From NCBI GenBank assembly GCA_024867545.1, contig JANFNE010000022.1, positions 496,001 through 560,000 of the forward strand: DNA of 64,000 bases, given 5' to 3'. The stretch's first letter is position 1, and each line of letters opens with the position of its first letter. A program made the translations under genes and the position numbers. Below the pieces are notes generated by a model. The model searched no databases. It was given only the letters and a program-made list of their open reading frames with translations, and was not told the DNA's origin. Below, one piece after another: positions 43,737-53,571 of the stretch. Source of the DNA: Phytopythium helicoides. Taxonomy: Eukaryota; Oomycota; Peronosporomycetes; Pythiales; Pythiaceae.

Positions 43737-44991
43737 GACCAGGAAAGCTCGTTTGACAGCGTCCGGGGCCCTTTTACAGCTAGCCTTATGGTGTCGCCCG
43801 TGTTAACTCTCGGCAATACTGAGCAAAGCTGTGTGGTCACGGAAATTCTTTCGAGCTGGTGAAAGTTTGCAGCGCAATCAAACAGTAAAGAGCGGTTGGA
43901 GAGAGACGGTACAACATGAAGCAGAATGGACATAATGCGGTAGGCTCCGAGAGCGACGTTCACGATACGCGGTCTGAACATGTGATTGGATGCTTTGCAT
44001 CATGACAGTCGACTGGGAGCGGCCAATGACTAGGTCGTGTCAGTAGGCATGGACATACTGTTTCGCACGCGTGACGGACTCCTGAAACTACGCCCACACG
44101 AAAAGCAACAAGAATACCGCTTTATCAGCGCAAGGTGTCCGCAATAGTCTCTCTGCGACGCTCATCCATCAAGCGTCCTGCAGGCCATCATCGCAGCCCA
44201 GTCCTCCGGAGACTTTGATCAGCAGCACCACTTCCTCGTTGTGACGTATCCAAAAACACCATCTCGTAATAATACTGGTTTCTAAGCCGATAGATCCCTT
44301 GATCGAGGCTTCCAAAGCACGTTGCCTTCCTTGCGCTCAGCATGATGAAATATGGGAATTGTATCGTAAATTTGAACCCGTCAATTCGAGGCGAGGTCCA
44401 TTGGTTTGCGGAAGCACCACTCAACACCTGCATAGCAAACTGTCAAACAAAGATGGCGTTAGTCAGACAAGTTCGCCGCACTGCACAAGCTTCGGCAGTC
44501 TCCTTTTGATGTGTGTGCCCTTGACAGCAGCAAAATCTTTCGCTTTTTCATTGGTCGGGCGACACCCAGTCCTGAAAAATCAAAAGCCCAGTACGATTGT
44601 CATCACTAAGATTTATTCACAGGTGTGGATGAGCAACATGCGTCATGCGATCGCGACGCGAAATATTGCTGCCAGACGAATTGCGCAAGCAATACACTCT
44701 AAAGAGTCTCTTCCTCCAGATAGTGGATGGTGCTGCTGGAATTGTGATTGAACGATCCATCCGGTTGCACGACTACTGTAGCCTCACCCCTCAATCGTGC
44801 AGGCAAAAATCGACAAAGAATTGTGAGGTTCTGTGTCTGCAGGGAATGAGCGGTGCTGTTAATTGTGAGCGAACGATCCATCCTCAAAGGCCAAACAGTG
44901 ATCGGCACCACGAAAAGATTACTTTTGGAAATTGAACTGACATTGTACTACCAGTATTCACACAAGACTACAGGAACTCTCTCTGTTGCCC
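43737..44991. other. Intergenic, no gene recognised
   Basis: Between the POT1 5' end and the TauD-A 3' end only short frames occur. Two copies of a ~20-bp sequence (containing GAACGATCCATCC) lie at about 44738 and 44863. No motif or RNA gene is recognised. Confidence 0.5.
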
Positions 44992-46241
44992 TTACGGCTT
45001 GGATTCGGCAGCCAAGTAGGGGATCTCTCCATGTGGAGTAACTCGAACAGCATGGCGGTTGCCCGGGAGGTAGTCGAACGTCGCAAAGTGGTTGGTCACT
45101 CGGTTGTCCCAGATTGCGAGCGAGTCCTTGGTCCAGCGGAAGCGCACCTGGAACTCGTGGCCCTGCGAGATGTGGTTGTAGAGCAGCCGGAGAACAGCGT
45201 CTAAACGAAGACATAAATCAAAAGAACATGAGTTCAGGAGTATCGCACCAGAAAAATATGAAGAGGTCGCCGTACCTGACTCGGAGACAGATAGTTCCTT
45301 GATTCGGCGGGTAAAGGCCGGGTTGACGAACAGCGCCTTGCGTCCTGTGACTGGGTGAGTTCGCACCACAGGATGAACAGTCTCAACAATCGGGCGGCGC
45401 AACGTGTGGCCCTTTGCGAGAGCCTCCTCAGCCTGGTCTTTGCTGCTGTGGACCGCAGTCAGACCCTCGAGGAAGGCTTGGAACTGCGGCGTGAGTCGCT
45501 CGTAAGCCTCGTACGACGACGACCACAAGGTGTCGCCACCGATCTGAGGGGCCGTGATCACTTTGAGAGTGGTGTACGACGGAGGCTGTTGAGAAGGAGA
45601 CAGGAAGTAAGCAACATCATTCTCAAGGAAGTGCGAACAGACTTTAGGATTGCTCACCTGGCGCTCGTAAGTGACGTCTGAATGCCACTCGTTGTTCGGG
45701 TCAAGGAGGCGGTATTCCTTGAGAAAAGCACTGGCGCCTTCGACAGTGTTGTGCACAACGTGACTTCTGGGTAACCCTCGGGGTGTCCGTAGTTCTGGTG
45801 GATGTGCAGCGGACCGTAGTAGCGACCCAACTCCAGCTGCTGGTCGATTGTGATCTCCTGGTCGCGGAAGAATACCACACCGCGCTCCGCAACAAGAAGC
45901 GCTAGCTCGTCCTTCTGCGCATCCGTGAGCTCGTGGAGCTGAACGCCGGAGATTTCGGACCCGATCTTGGGCTCAAGGTGCGTGATGGTGGCATTGGCCA
46001 GCAGGTTCTTGAAGGTAGGGTCAGCCTTGAGCGCGCGGTCTTCGTACGGCAGCACCGGAATCGGCTCGTACGTCGTGTCGGGGTGCACAGGCTTGAGCTC
46101 CGGGTGCTCCAAAATGGCGTACTCAACGTGCTCTGCGAGCGCGTTCTTGACGGGCGTGACAGTCGGCGCCTTGGGGTGCGCCGCCACGCTGGAGGGGACC
46201 GAAGCACTGACAGTCTGCGTCTGGGTCTGGTTGGGAGCCAT
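44992..46241 (-). pseudogene. TauD-like 2-oxoglutarate dioxygenase, copy A
   Basis: Exons 46241-45658, 45585-45276 and 45200-44992. It starts MAPNQTQTQTVSASVPSS. Conserved blocks are [58 protein letters not shown] then [20 protein letters not shown]. The iron-binding WHSDV (His, Asp) follows, with the distal His in [15 protein letters not shown] and 2-oxoglutarate Arg at AVRVTP. One base is missing near 45762 (GYPEV to HVVHNTVEG). It lacks the intron that copies B and C have after HSSK. TauD/TfdA enzymes oxidise sulfonates and related acids using 2-oxoglutarate and O2. A 245-bp stretch of exon 1 is nearly identical to copy B. Confidence 0.83.
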
Positions 46242-47021
46242 GGCGATGTCGAGCTGCTTGTGAGCGGAGCGAAGGAAATCGGAGAGTGAGGATGGAAGGA
46301 GTGCTGCTGGCGAGCACGTGCATGGCATGGGACGCAGACTCGCAGCCACCGCAACCTGCGGAGATCCACGCACCCAGTTGCAAGTCGGGTCTCACCACCG
46401 CGCGTCAAGGGGAAGGGATCGAGCGATGACATGGCTCATGCACCACCAACCCTCCCACGCACGGCGCCGGTGATTCGCCAGCGGCATCCGCGTCACGAAT
46501 CCCGAGATTCCATACCGTAAAGTGCAAGTGCCGGACGCCGAGATAGACGGGACTCGCAGGTGTCGACAAGCGGCCTTCCAAGATCCGGGGGCTGCAGTGG
46601 AACGCACCGGGACTGACCTGAGGTCATGGACAAGCCTGCCCATGAGCAGATGGCGCGCGAAAGTGGGCGTGACACGGCTCTCATCCACGATTGGGCGGAT
46701 TCGAAAACGACCGAGCCAATCAAATTGAGCGATTTGGCGACGTCTGAAAGTGGACTGACGAGACATCTATGGTCGATGGATTGGTGCTCGGCCTCGAGTT
46801 CGAGCGCGTTTGAACTTGCCGTAAGGTTGGCTGGAGGACCGTAGGTACTCATGTCGACGCCGAAGACGCATTGAAGCTACTGTTGGGCTAGCATCAATTG
46901 CGTACCGCACTTGATGAGGCTGGTCGCAGTCGATAAACTCTACAGAGACCAAGTAGATCCTACGATCGCACGCTGCATTTGATTGACTTCACACACATCT
47001 TTTTCACTCGAGGAGGGGTCC
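46242..47021. other. Upstream of TauD-A, downstream of TauD-B
   Basis: No gene is seen. The TauD-A side has a pyrimidine-rich stretch with TCACTCTCCGATTTCC on the minus strand (about 46273-46288), a plausible initiator region. The rest has only short frames. Confidence 0.45.
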
Positions 47022-48317
47022 TCATGGGGTGGGAGTGAAGAACGGGATCTCGGCCTGCGGGGTGACGCGCACCGCCTGGCGGTTTCCAGGGAGGTAGTCG
47101 AACGTCGCGTAATGGTTTGTGCTGCGGTTGTCCCAGATCGCGAGCGAGTTCTTGGTCCAGCGGAAGCGCACCTGGAACTCGTGGCCCTGCGAGATATGCT
47201 GGTACAGGAAGCGCAGCACCGCATCTAGAGATGCAGTCAAACAATCAGTGTGGGGTCCTCAAACACTAGAATCCAAAGTCAGCGTACCGGACTCCGCAGC
47301 TGACAGCTCGACGATGCGAGTCGTGAAGGCAGGGTTCACAAACAGCGCCTTGCGGCCAGTCACAGGGTGGGTGCGGACTACCGGGTGCGCAAACTCCACC
47401 ACGGGACGGCGCAGGAACTCGCCGATTGCAACACCACCTTCAGCTTGTTTCTGAACAGTTGTAACCCAGTGAGTGCATCACTTTTTTGGCAGCAACGATA
47501 TTCACACCACCGACAGAGTCACCACACTGACCTTGCTGCTGTGGATCGCAGTCAGACCCTCGATGAACGCCTTGAACGGCGGCGTCAAACGCTCATAGGC
47601 TTCGTACGAAGACGACCAGAGGGTATCGCCACCGACAGGAGGAGCCGTCACAACCTTGAGTGTCGTGTACGAGGGAGGCTGGGTCATTCATGGTCAATGA
47701 GGAATTCATTATCAAGGCTGCAAACCCCAAGATGATTCAGAAAGGAGAAAGACACTCACCTGGCGCTCGTACGAGACGTCCGTGTGCCACGATGTCAAGG
47801 GGTCCAGAAAGTGGCGCTTTAGGAACGCTTCACTGCCTTCCACCGTGTTGTGCACCACATGAAGCTCTGGGTAGCCTTCAGGGTGACCAAAGTTCTGGTG
47901 GATGTGCAGCGGACCGTAGTAGCGACCCAACTCCAGCTGCTGGTCGATTGTGATCTCCTGGTCGCGGAAGAATACCACACCGCGCTCCGCAACAAGAAGC
48001 GCTAGTTCGTCCTTCTGCGCATCCGTGAGCTCGTGGAGCTGAACGCCGGAGATTTCGGACCCGATCTTGGGCTCAAGGTGCGTGATGGTGGCATTGGCCA
48101 GCAGATTCTTGAAGGTAGGATCAGCCTTGAGCGCGCGGTCTTCGTACGGGAGCACCGGGATCGGCGGGTATGACACCTTCGGGTGAACGTGGGTGAGCTC
48201 GGGATGCTCGAACGGAGCGTGATCAACCTCAAGCGCGAGGGCGTTCTTGATAGGCCTGGTTGCGAGGCTATCAGCCGTGTCAGAGGGAGTGGTCGCGTTT
48301 TGCCCTTGTGGCGCCAT
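47022..48317 (-). CDS. TauD-like 2-oxoglutarate dioxygenase, copy B (intact)
   Basis: Exons 48317-47760, 47678-47532, 47450-47288 and 47224-47022 join in frame to 356 residues with no defect, so this is the reference copy of the three. Motifs are [30 protein letters not shown] (Fe-binding His and Asp), [38 protein letters not shown], and [20 protein letters not shown] (distal His and 2-oxoglutarate Arg). The predicted role is Fe(II)/2-oxoglutarate-dependent oxidation of taurine, a sulfonate or a related acid; the substrate is not determinable. It is cytosolic, with no leader. It is divergent from POT2, sharing a 703-bp upstream region. Confidence 0.92.
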
Positions 48318-49020
48318 GACGAAAGACCTTGGACTTGCGTGAAAAGTTTGATAGTGAGGAACACCTAAGGGCTAGTTGGAAGCTGCTCAGCCGCACTTCA
48401 TCTGTACACGCATCCAGACCTGCCTCAATTGAGTTTGCGCATTCGGGATCTATATGCACTAAATGGCATCGCGCGTCAGGAGTCCATCTTGCTTCGGTGG
48501 CCGCCACGATACGCGTGCGTGCGTGCGTGAACACAACACGCCTCCGTGATGACTGTAGGGATCTGCCGGATCGGATCACTTGTCAGCCGGAGGAGCTGAC
48601 ATGACTGCGATGCTGCCCATTGGTCTTTCTTTCGTAGAAGTGATCCGATCGTTCCATTGGCCACTTCGAGTCGACCGTCACGATTCACAATGGCCAATCA
48701 TCCGCTCAGACTGCCCGTCATGTGCATCGCGCCAGCCAGCCACGATGGGAACCGAACGCATTGTGATTCCTTTGGTGCGCTGAATCATATTGCTGTGCTT
48801 TGAATCGGCAAGCACCGTCTCAACTGAAAGCTACGCCAAGAAAATGTCAAATTGCCCCGCAAATCTTGCGAGCTTGAATGCGACACTGCAGTGCTTACAG
48901 TTAACTCGGGCGACACCATAAGGCTAGCTGTAAAAGGGCCCCGGACACTGTCAAACGAGCTTTCCCGGTATCATTCACTTTCCAATTCGCCTCGGCCGCA
49001 GCACTCTTCCCAACATCGCC
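48318..49020. promoter_or_regulatory. Divergent promoter region TauD-B / POT2
   Basis: A 703-bp region between two divergent starts. The POT2 side (48884-49018) is conserved with the region upstream of POT1, including the GGCGACACCATAAGGCTAGC block and the core promoter at 48971-48991. The TauD-B side carries TCACTATCAAACTTTTC on the minus strand near 48340-48358, like a weak initiator. Conservation between copies suggests shared control, perhaps by the substrate (inference). Confidence 0.55.
48971..48991 (+). promoter_or_regulatory. Oomycete Inr/FPR-type core promoter of POT2
   Basis: TCATTCACTTTCCAATTCGC lies 30 bp upstream of the POT2 ATG and is identical to the POT1 element. It fits the oomycete initiator plus flanking promoter region. 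Confidence 0.65.
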
Positions 49021-50901
49021 ATGGTCAGCGCAATACCATCGCCGTCGCCAATCGTCACGCCCAAAACCTTCACACCCGGAAGTGCCGGTGGCGTCTACAC
49101 CACCAAACTCTGGGACGAGCGACCGGTCGAGTACTCCAAGAATGTCCTCACTCGAGTCTGTACCTTCATCTTCGTCGCCATTCTCTGCTCAGAGCTGACC
49201 CACTACGGCGTCGTGCAGTCGCTCAAGAACTTCTTCATGGAGCTTGGGTGGTCGAACAAGGGCTCCAACTCGATGAAGACCACGTTCGATTCGGTCTGCC
49301 AATTCGCGTGTGTGCTCACTGGCTACATTGCGGACGAGAAGCTGGGCAAGCTCAACACTCTTATGGCCTCCACGAGTATCAACGCTGTCGGTTTGATTCC
49401 AGTCGCACTCGCTGCAGTGCCTTCGGTGCTGAGCCACATTGGAACAAGCAAGGCGCTGTTCAGTATTGGTTTGTTTTTGGGCATCGGCTTGACCCAAATC
49501 AGTATCACTTCGCTGTCGGTCTCGCTCGGTGGTGACCAATTTTCACCCGTTGCACCTCCCGAGGAGAAGTCCACGTTCTTCAGCATTCACTACGCAGCCG
49601 CCAACTTTGGAACGTTTGTCGCCTATTTGCTCTTCCCCACCATCTCGCTTCACGGACTTGGCGCCATCCCTGCAGACTACGGGTACTTTGCAGTCTATGC
49701 TGCCGGGTTCATCTTGATGCTCGTCATCGTGACTCTGCTTCTCATCTCACGTCGCCGATATGTGAACGTGCCACCTACGTCTCACTCCATTGCAGTCGTC
49801 ATTCGCATCGTTCTTCACCACGCCAAGACCAACTTCCGTGCACGCATGATCGCTCTCGGAACCACTGCCTACTTGCTTGCCGTGGCTCTCAATGTTCCGG
49901 CTGCATTCTTGTCTGATCACGGAAGCATCGGCCACAACCTTTCCTATGTCTCCGGCGCGCTGTCGCTATTTGGAACGGCTATCTGGGTGTACTTTGGTCG
50001 CGACTCGTCGTTTATGGATGGAGCTGATGAGCGTAATGGTGGCAAGTATGACTCGGAGCTCGTCCATGGTGTCAAGCAAGTGATTCGCGTGCTTCCGTTC
50101 AATGCCTTCAACGCATTCTGGTGGATGTGCCAGAACCAGCGTGCGAACAACCAGTCAATCATCCAGCAGACCGATGTGCGTCTGTACAGTGATATCGATT
50201 CGTGGCAGATCCCTGGCCCGACGGTGCAGATGTTCAACCCACTGTCGGCGGTCATCTTTGTGGCGCTCCTGTATCGTGTTATTTTCCCTCGCTACGAGAG
50301 GGTATTCGGCAAGCCGTCAAGCAAATTCGGACGAATCTTGACGGGGTACTTTGTGGCATCTCTTGCCATGTTCTGGTCGGGAGTCTTCGAGACTGTACGC
50401 CGTGACGCTGGACCCATCACGTACATCAACTCGACCGGCGGCGTCGAGTACCTGCTGAACGACGATGGCGGACAGCCCATGAACGACATCAAGTGGTACA
50501 CGGCTCTGGGTCAGTACTTCCTCGTGTCGCTCGCGGGTGCTTTCATTGTGATTCCTTCGTACGACATTTGTTACTCGGAGGTGCCGCAGCGTATGCGCAG
50601 TACGTCTGTGGCACTGAGTTTCTTCGTCATGTCTATTGGGAGCACGTTGCAGTCGTCGCTGGTGCTGCTATTCGGCAAGTACATCACGACGAATCTGAAC
50701 AATGGGCACATGGAGTATCTGTACTACTGCCTGGGATCGATCATGTTCGCGGTTGCGCTGGTGTACATTGTGGTGATGAACCAGATGCAGCTCGGGACGC
50801 TTCCGCCTCTTTCCAAGGATGGAACTACTGGCCGTGAGCAGACTTTGGAGGGTACAACTGGTGCCGTTGCGAAGATATCAACAGCGTCTGAGGATGCCTA
50901 G
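49021..50901 (+). CDS. POT/PTR family transporter, copy 2 (intact)
   Basis: Single exon of 626 residues with about 12 hydrophobic membrane segments. Landmarks are ELTHYGVVQSLKNFFMELG, SITSLSVSLGGDQFSPVAPP (PTR2 signature), FRARMIALGTTAYLLAVAL, FWWMCQNQRANNQSIIQQTD, VQMFNPLSAVIFVALLYRV, and SYDICYSEVPQRMRSTSVAL, followed by a soluble tail. POT family members import small solutes with protons across the plasma or vacuolar membrane. The family includes di/tripeptide and nitrate carriers; the substrate here is not evident. This intact copy shows where copies 1 and 3 are broken. Its middle and 3' parts are almost identical to copy 3 while the 5' part is diverged. Confidence 0.93.
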   Translation: MVSAIPSPSPIVTPKTFTPGSAGGVYTTKLWDERPVEYSKNVLTRVCTFIFVAILCSELTHYGVVQSLKNFFMELGWSNKGSNSMKTTFDSVCQFACVLTGYIADEKLGKLNTLMASTSINAVGLIPVALAAVPSVLSHIGTSKALFSIGLFLGIGLTQISITSLSVSLGGDQFSPVAPPEEKSTFFSIHYAAANFGTFVAYLLFPTISLHGLGAIPADYGYFAVYAAGFILMLVIVTLLLISRRRYVNVPPTSHSIAVVIRIVLHHAKTNFRARMIALGTTAYLLAVALNVPAAFLSDHGSIGHNLSYVSGALSLFGTAIWVYFGRDSSFMDGADERNGGKYDSELVHGVKQVIRVLPFNAFNAFWWMCQNQRANNQSIIQQTDVRLYSDIDSWQIPGPTVQMFNPLSAVIFVALLYRVIFPRYERVFGKPSSKFGRILTGYFVASLAMFWSGVFETVRRDAGPITYINSTGGVEYLLNDDGGQPMNDIKWYTALGQYFLVSLAGAFIVIPSYDICYSEVPQRMRSTSVALSFFVMSIGSTLQSSLVLLFGKYITTNLNNGHMEYLYYCLGSIMFAVALVYIVVMNQMQLGTLPPLSKDGTTGREQTLEGTTGAVAKISTASEDA

Positions 50902-50968
50902 AACGTGTTGGTGAGCTTGAGTTTTGAGCGATGCCGTGTAGATTTCCATGATTGATCAATTCCTTTGA

Positions 50969-50988
50969 ATGGCCGGGGTACCCGGCAT
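50969..50988. repeat. Candidate left inverted repeat of the Fanzor insertion
   Basis: ATGGCCGGGGTACCCGGCAT, nearly palindromic itself, is matched in inverted orientation by 53364-53385 (ATGCCGGGTTTACC, then ACGGCCAT), apart from a 2-nt gap and one mismatch. The pair brackets the Fanzor gene at about 350 bp upstream and 120 bp downstream. No target duplication was identified, so the status is tentative. Confidence 0.4.
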
Positions 50989-51128
50989 TGGCGCTGTGGT
51001 AGATGGCCACAAAAACCTCCATTTCTACATTCACCCTTCTCAGCACAACGATCGACGTAAACTCTCACTCAACCGGAAAACGTGGAAAAGTAGACGTGAA
51101 ACTAAATAAACCTGTGGTTACGGCAAGA

Positions 51129-51183
51129 AAGTTACGCAAGTACAGTGTCTCGGACTCTTGAAGACACTTCAAGAGCGTAACTT
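51129..51183 (+). repeat. Nested hairpin upstream of Fanzor
   Basis: CTCTTGAAG and CTTCAAGAG (51155-51163, 51167-51175) form a 9-bp hairpin with loop ACA, closed by an outer 8-bp stem AAGTTACG / CGTAACTT (51129-51136, 51176-51183). It could be a structured RNA or DNA element of the Fanzor locus. No function is shown. Confidence 0.5.
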
Positions 51184-51321
51184 ACGGTACTTCCCAATTG
51201 ACCGCAGCTCATCAGCTTCAGGCGGGTTGCGCGATGCCTCCCCAGCGATGACAACAGCACTGCATTGACACTTCGTATTGCTTGTTGGAGATGCCATAGG
51301 AAGTATCTCCAGAGCTCCATC

Positions 51322-53241
51322 ATGAGCCACGGCAAGCTAGTAAAGCGGACTTTGCAGCTCTGCCTGCATTCACGTAAACGGTCATGAACTGCTTCCGCAA
51401 CTCGTCGAGGTCGGTCCAAGACAACACGTGCAGCTGGTGCTAGGTCTAAAAGGAAGAAGTGCAGCGCAGAACCACGCAAGAGTCAGTCAAAGAGGCGACG
51501 AGCCGAAGTCGAAGCTCGTGACGCAGCTAACGCCAAATCCTCGCTTGTGTGCGTCAAGACGTCGCTCAAGGCGTTTTGCAAGAGCGATGAGGCCATGACT
51601 TTGCCGTGGGAGTCCGTGCTGGCGGATATGGACCAGGTCGTGCTGGAGGCTTACGTCCTCGCCAACATCCACGCCGTGCGGATGTGTCAGCTGGGCGATG
51701 CAGTGGAGCCACTCAACCAGGTCTTCTTCTACAGATGCCTATCGTGTGTTTGCAACGCCAACTCCACACTCGGGTCTCCTGCATTCCAGCAATCAGTCAC
51801 GCTGTACAACACTTGGCGAGGTGAAGACGCTCGACGTGCAAGCAACCGGCAGATTACCGCTGGGTGGCAGCAGAACGCAGCCCAAATGATGGCCACTAAC
51901 ACCAAGAACGCGATCGTACGCAACTTCTACCGTCGCTTTCACTGTCACATCAAGCGGGTCTATGACTTGAATGGTGCTGAGGCCTACGTCATGATCAAGA
52001 GCATCCTGGACCCTGTCTACAACGGCAACGATACCGAGGTGCAGGCTTGGCGAGAGCAGATCCCGCGCAACGAGAGCGGCTACTTGTCCGACGAGGCTAA
52101 CAGATTGCTTCCTCTCACCTACATGATTCTGACCGACATTGAGGAGAGGAATCGCCGGTTTCAGCATCGACAGGACATCCCAGAGATCCGCACGTTCAGT
52201 CTCCTGCCGACAAAGAATGGGTTCAAGTGCTCGCACTTCAAGATGTGCAAGACGGCGCTCCACAGCCTACTTCTACGTGCTGGTGTTTGTGTGCCTCCTT
52301 TAGGTGACGATTGGAATGCTGTCGCAGACGATTGGTGGCACAGTCTCTTCAATATCGAGAAGTTCGAAACAGCCAACAAGAAGTTCGCAGGAGAGATCGT
52401 GACGGACGGAAAGGCTGTCAGCATCGTCATGCGGAAAACCCATCCGGCGACAGACCGCCCACTTAGGGAAGAAGATTATGATGTCGTGTGGGGCCTAGAT
52501 CCTGGCAGACGAGATCTGTTTGTAGCAACCAACCAGGACGGCGAGACTATCCATTGCTCTTCTCGTGAGTTCTACGAGGATGCTCGCTACCACAAGAGCA
52601 ACCAGAAGATAGCTTGCTGGAAGGAGCGGCGTCCCGACATTTTGGCGGCCGAGCGTCAGATGCCGTCGAAGAAGACCGCGTCGCTCGAGTTGCTGGAAAC
52701 GTACACACGATACGTTATTCCACGTATGGAAAACCTGCTAGGATTTTCACGGACGAAGGGATTCCGCAACCTGCGTTTTGGTCGGTACATCTTTGCGCAG
52801 AAAAAGCTTCATGAACTATGTCGGAGACTGACCCAGCAAGCAGGCAGGCGAACGGTGGTTGGATTTGGAGATTGGAGCAATACCGATTACTCTGGACTCA
52901 TCAAGAAGTGCCCCGCGGGGCCGGTCAAGAGACTCGAGCACACATTGAGAAACTACTGTCGTGTGCAACCAATTGATGAGTTTCGCACCAGCAAGCTTCA
53001 CTCACGTTGCCACCGGCGGCTAGAATACCAGTACAGTCTCCGCCTCTGCAAGGTCAAGAACAGCACGGACAAGGAATGGCGGACGTGCAAGGTTTATAGT
53101 GTGCTCCATTGTCGATCCAATGGCTGTTTTGGTACTACTGTGAACCGCGACGTCAACGCCTCCAAGAACATGCTGATGCTTCTTTTCTACATGCTTCGTG
53201 GTCAACCAAGACCTAACGTTTTCTGTCGAGCGCCAACTTAA
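51322..53241 (+). CDS. Fanzor (eukaryotic TnpB homologue, RuvC nuclease)
   Basis: Exon 1 51322-51373, intron 51374-51433 (GTAAAC...CAG, which removes an in-frame TGA) and exon 2 51434-53241 give 619 residues. A basic nuclear-localisation-like segment lies near the N-terminus (RSKRKKC, KSQSKRRR). The C-terminal half has the split RuvC fold: VVWGLDPGRRDLFVATN with Asp373 (RuvC-I), VVGFGDWSNTDYS (RuvC-II strand, Asp497 where TnpB has Glu), IDEFRTSKLHSRCH with Glu533, a zinc-ribbon remnant (LHCRSNGCFGTTV), and NRDVNASKNM with Asp590 (RuvC-III). The central segment AGEIVTDGKAVSIVMRK is typical of Fanzors. Characterised Fanzors are RNA-guided DNA endonucleases carried by eukaryotic mobile elements. 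The frame is intact. The locus sits between POT2 and a methionine sulfoxide reductase gene. The guide RNA is not identified; the 3' flank is the first place to look. Confidence 0.88.
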
Positions 53242-53363
53242 CACATCAGGGGCCACAAAGTGTCTGCAGGTGCGCTCAGCGTTGCCCACAGATAGCACTG
53301 TATACTCAGGCATTGTTGCATTTTCACTGGGTTCCATTCCCAGTCATCGTCTTTTATCGTAGG

Positions 53364-53385
53364 ATGCCGGGTTTACCACGGCCAT
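53364..53385. repeat. Candidate right inverted repeat of the Fanzor insertion
   Basis: This is the inverted partner of 50969-50988. It lies 122 bp after the Fanzor stop codon. The stretch between the stop and this site (53242-53363) includes a small hairpin CTGGG...CCCAG near 53337-53353 and would be the place for a guide (omega-type) RNA by analogy with TnpB elements (inference). Confidence 0.4.
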
Positions 53386-53571
53386 ACCCGCGAGCCGAAG
53401 GCGAGTGCTAGCAATGGGTTATACTTCTTACATTTGTTGGAGATGATGTCTACTTTTTGCTAGCCGAGGAGTGCCAGCTAACTAACTGTTAGATTGTATC
53501 TCTTGTCAAATCTCGTGAGGAGCTGTATTTCCGCACTCAGACTACGTCTCACGAAACGCCTCCTATGACTA

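Noticed and set aside
44738..44885. Two short repeats containing GAACGATCCATCC as a mobile-element footprint
   Set aside because: Only about 20 bp, no symmetry and no gene between them, so this is not enough to call an element.
51547..51600. Non-ATG start for the Fanzor frame at 51547, or ATG at 51595
   Set aside because: These would drop the NLS-like segment. Splicing 51374-51433 connects to an in-frame ATG at 51322 with correct phase.
51322..53241. Fanzor considered as bacterial IS605/IS607 contamination
   Set aside because: The gene has a eukaryotic-type intron, an NLS-like N-terminus and flanking oomycete genes, and the sequence pattern is Fanzor rather than bacterial TnpB.
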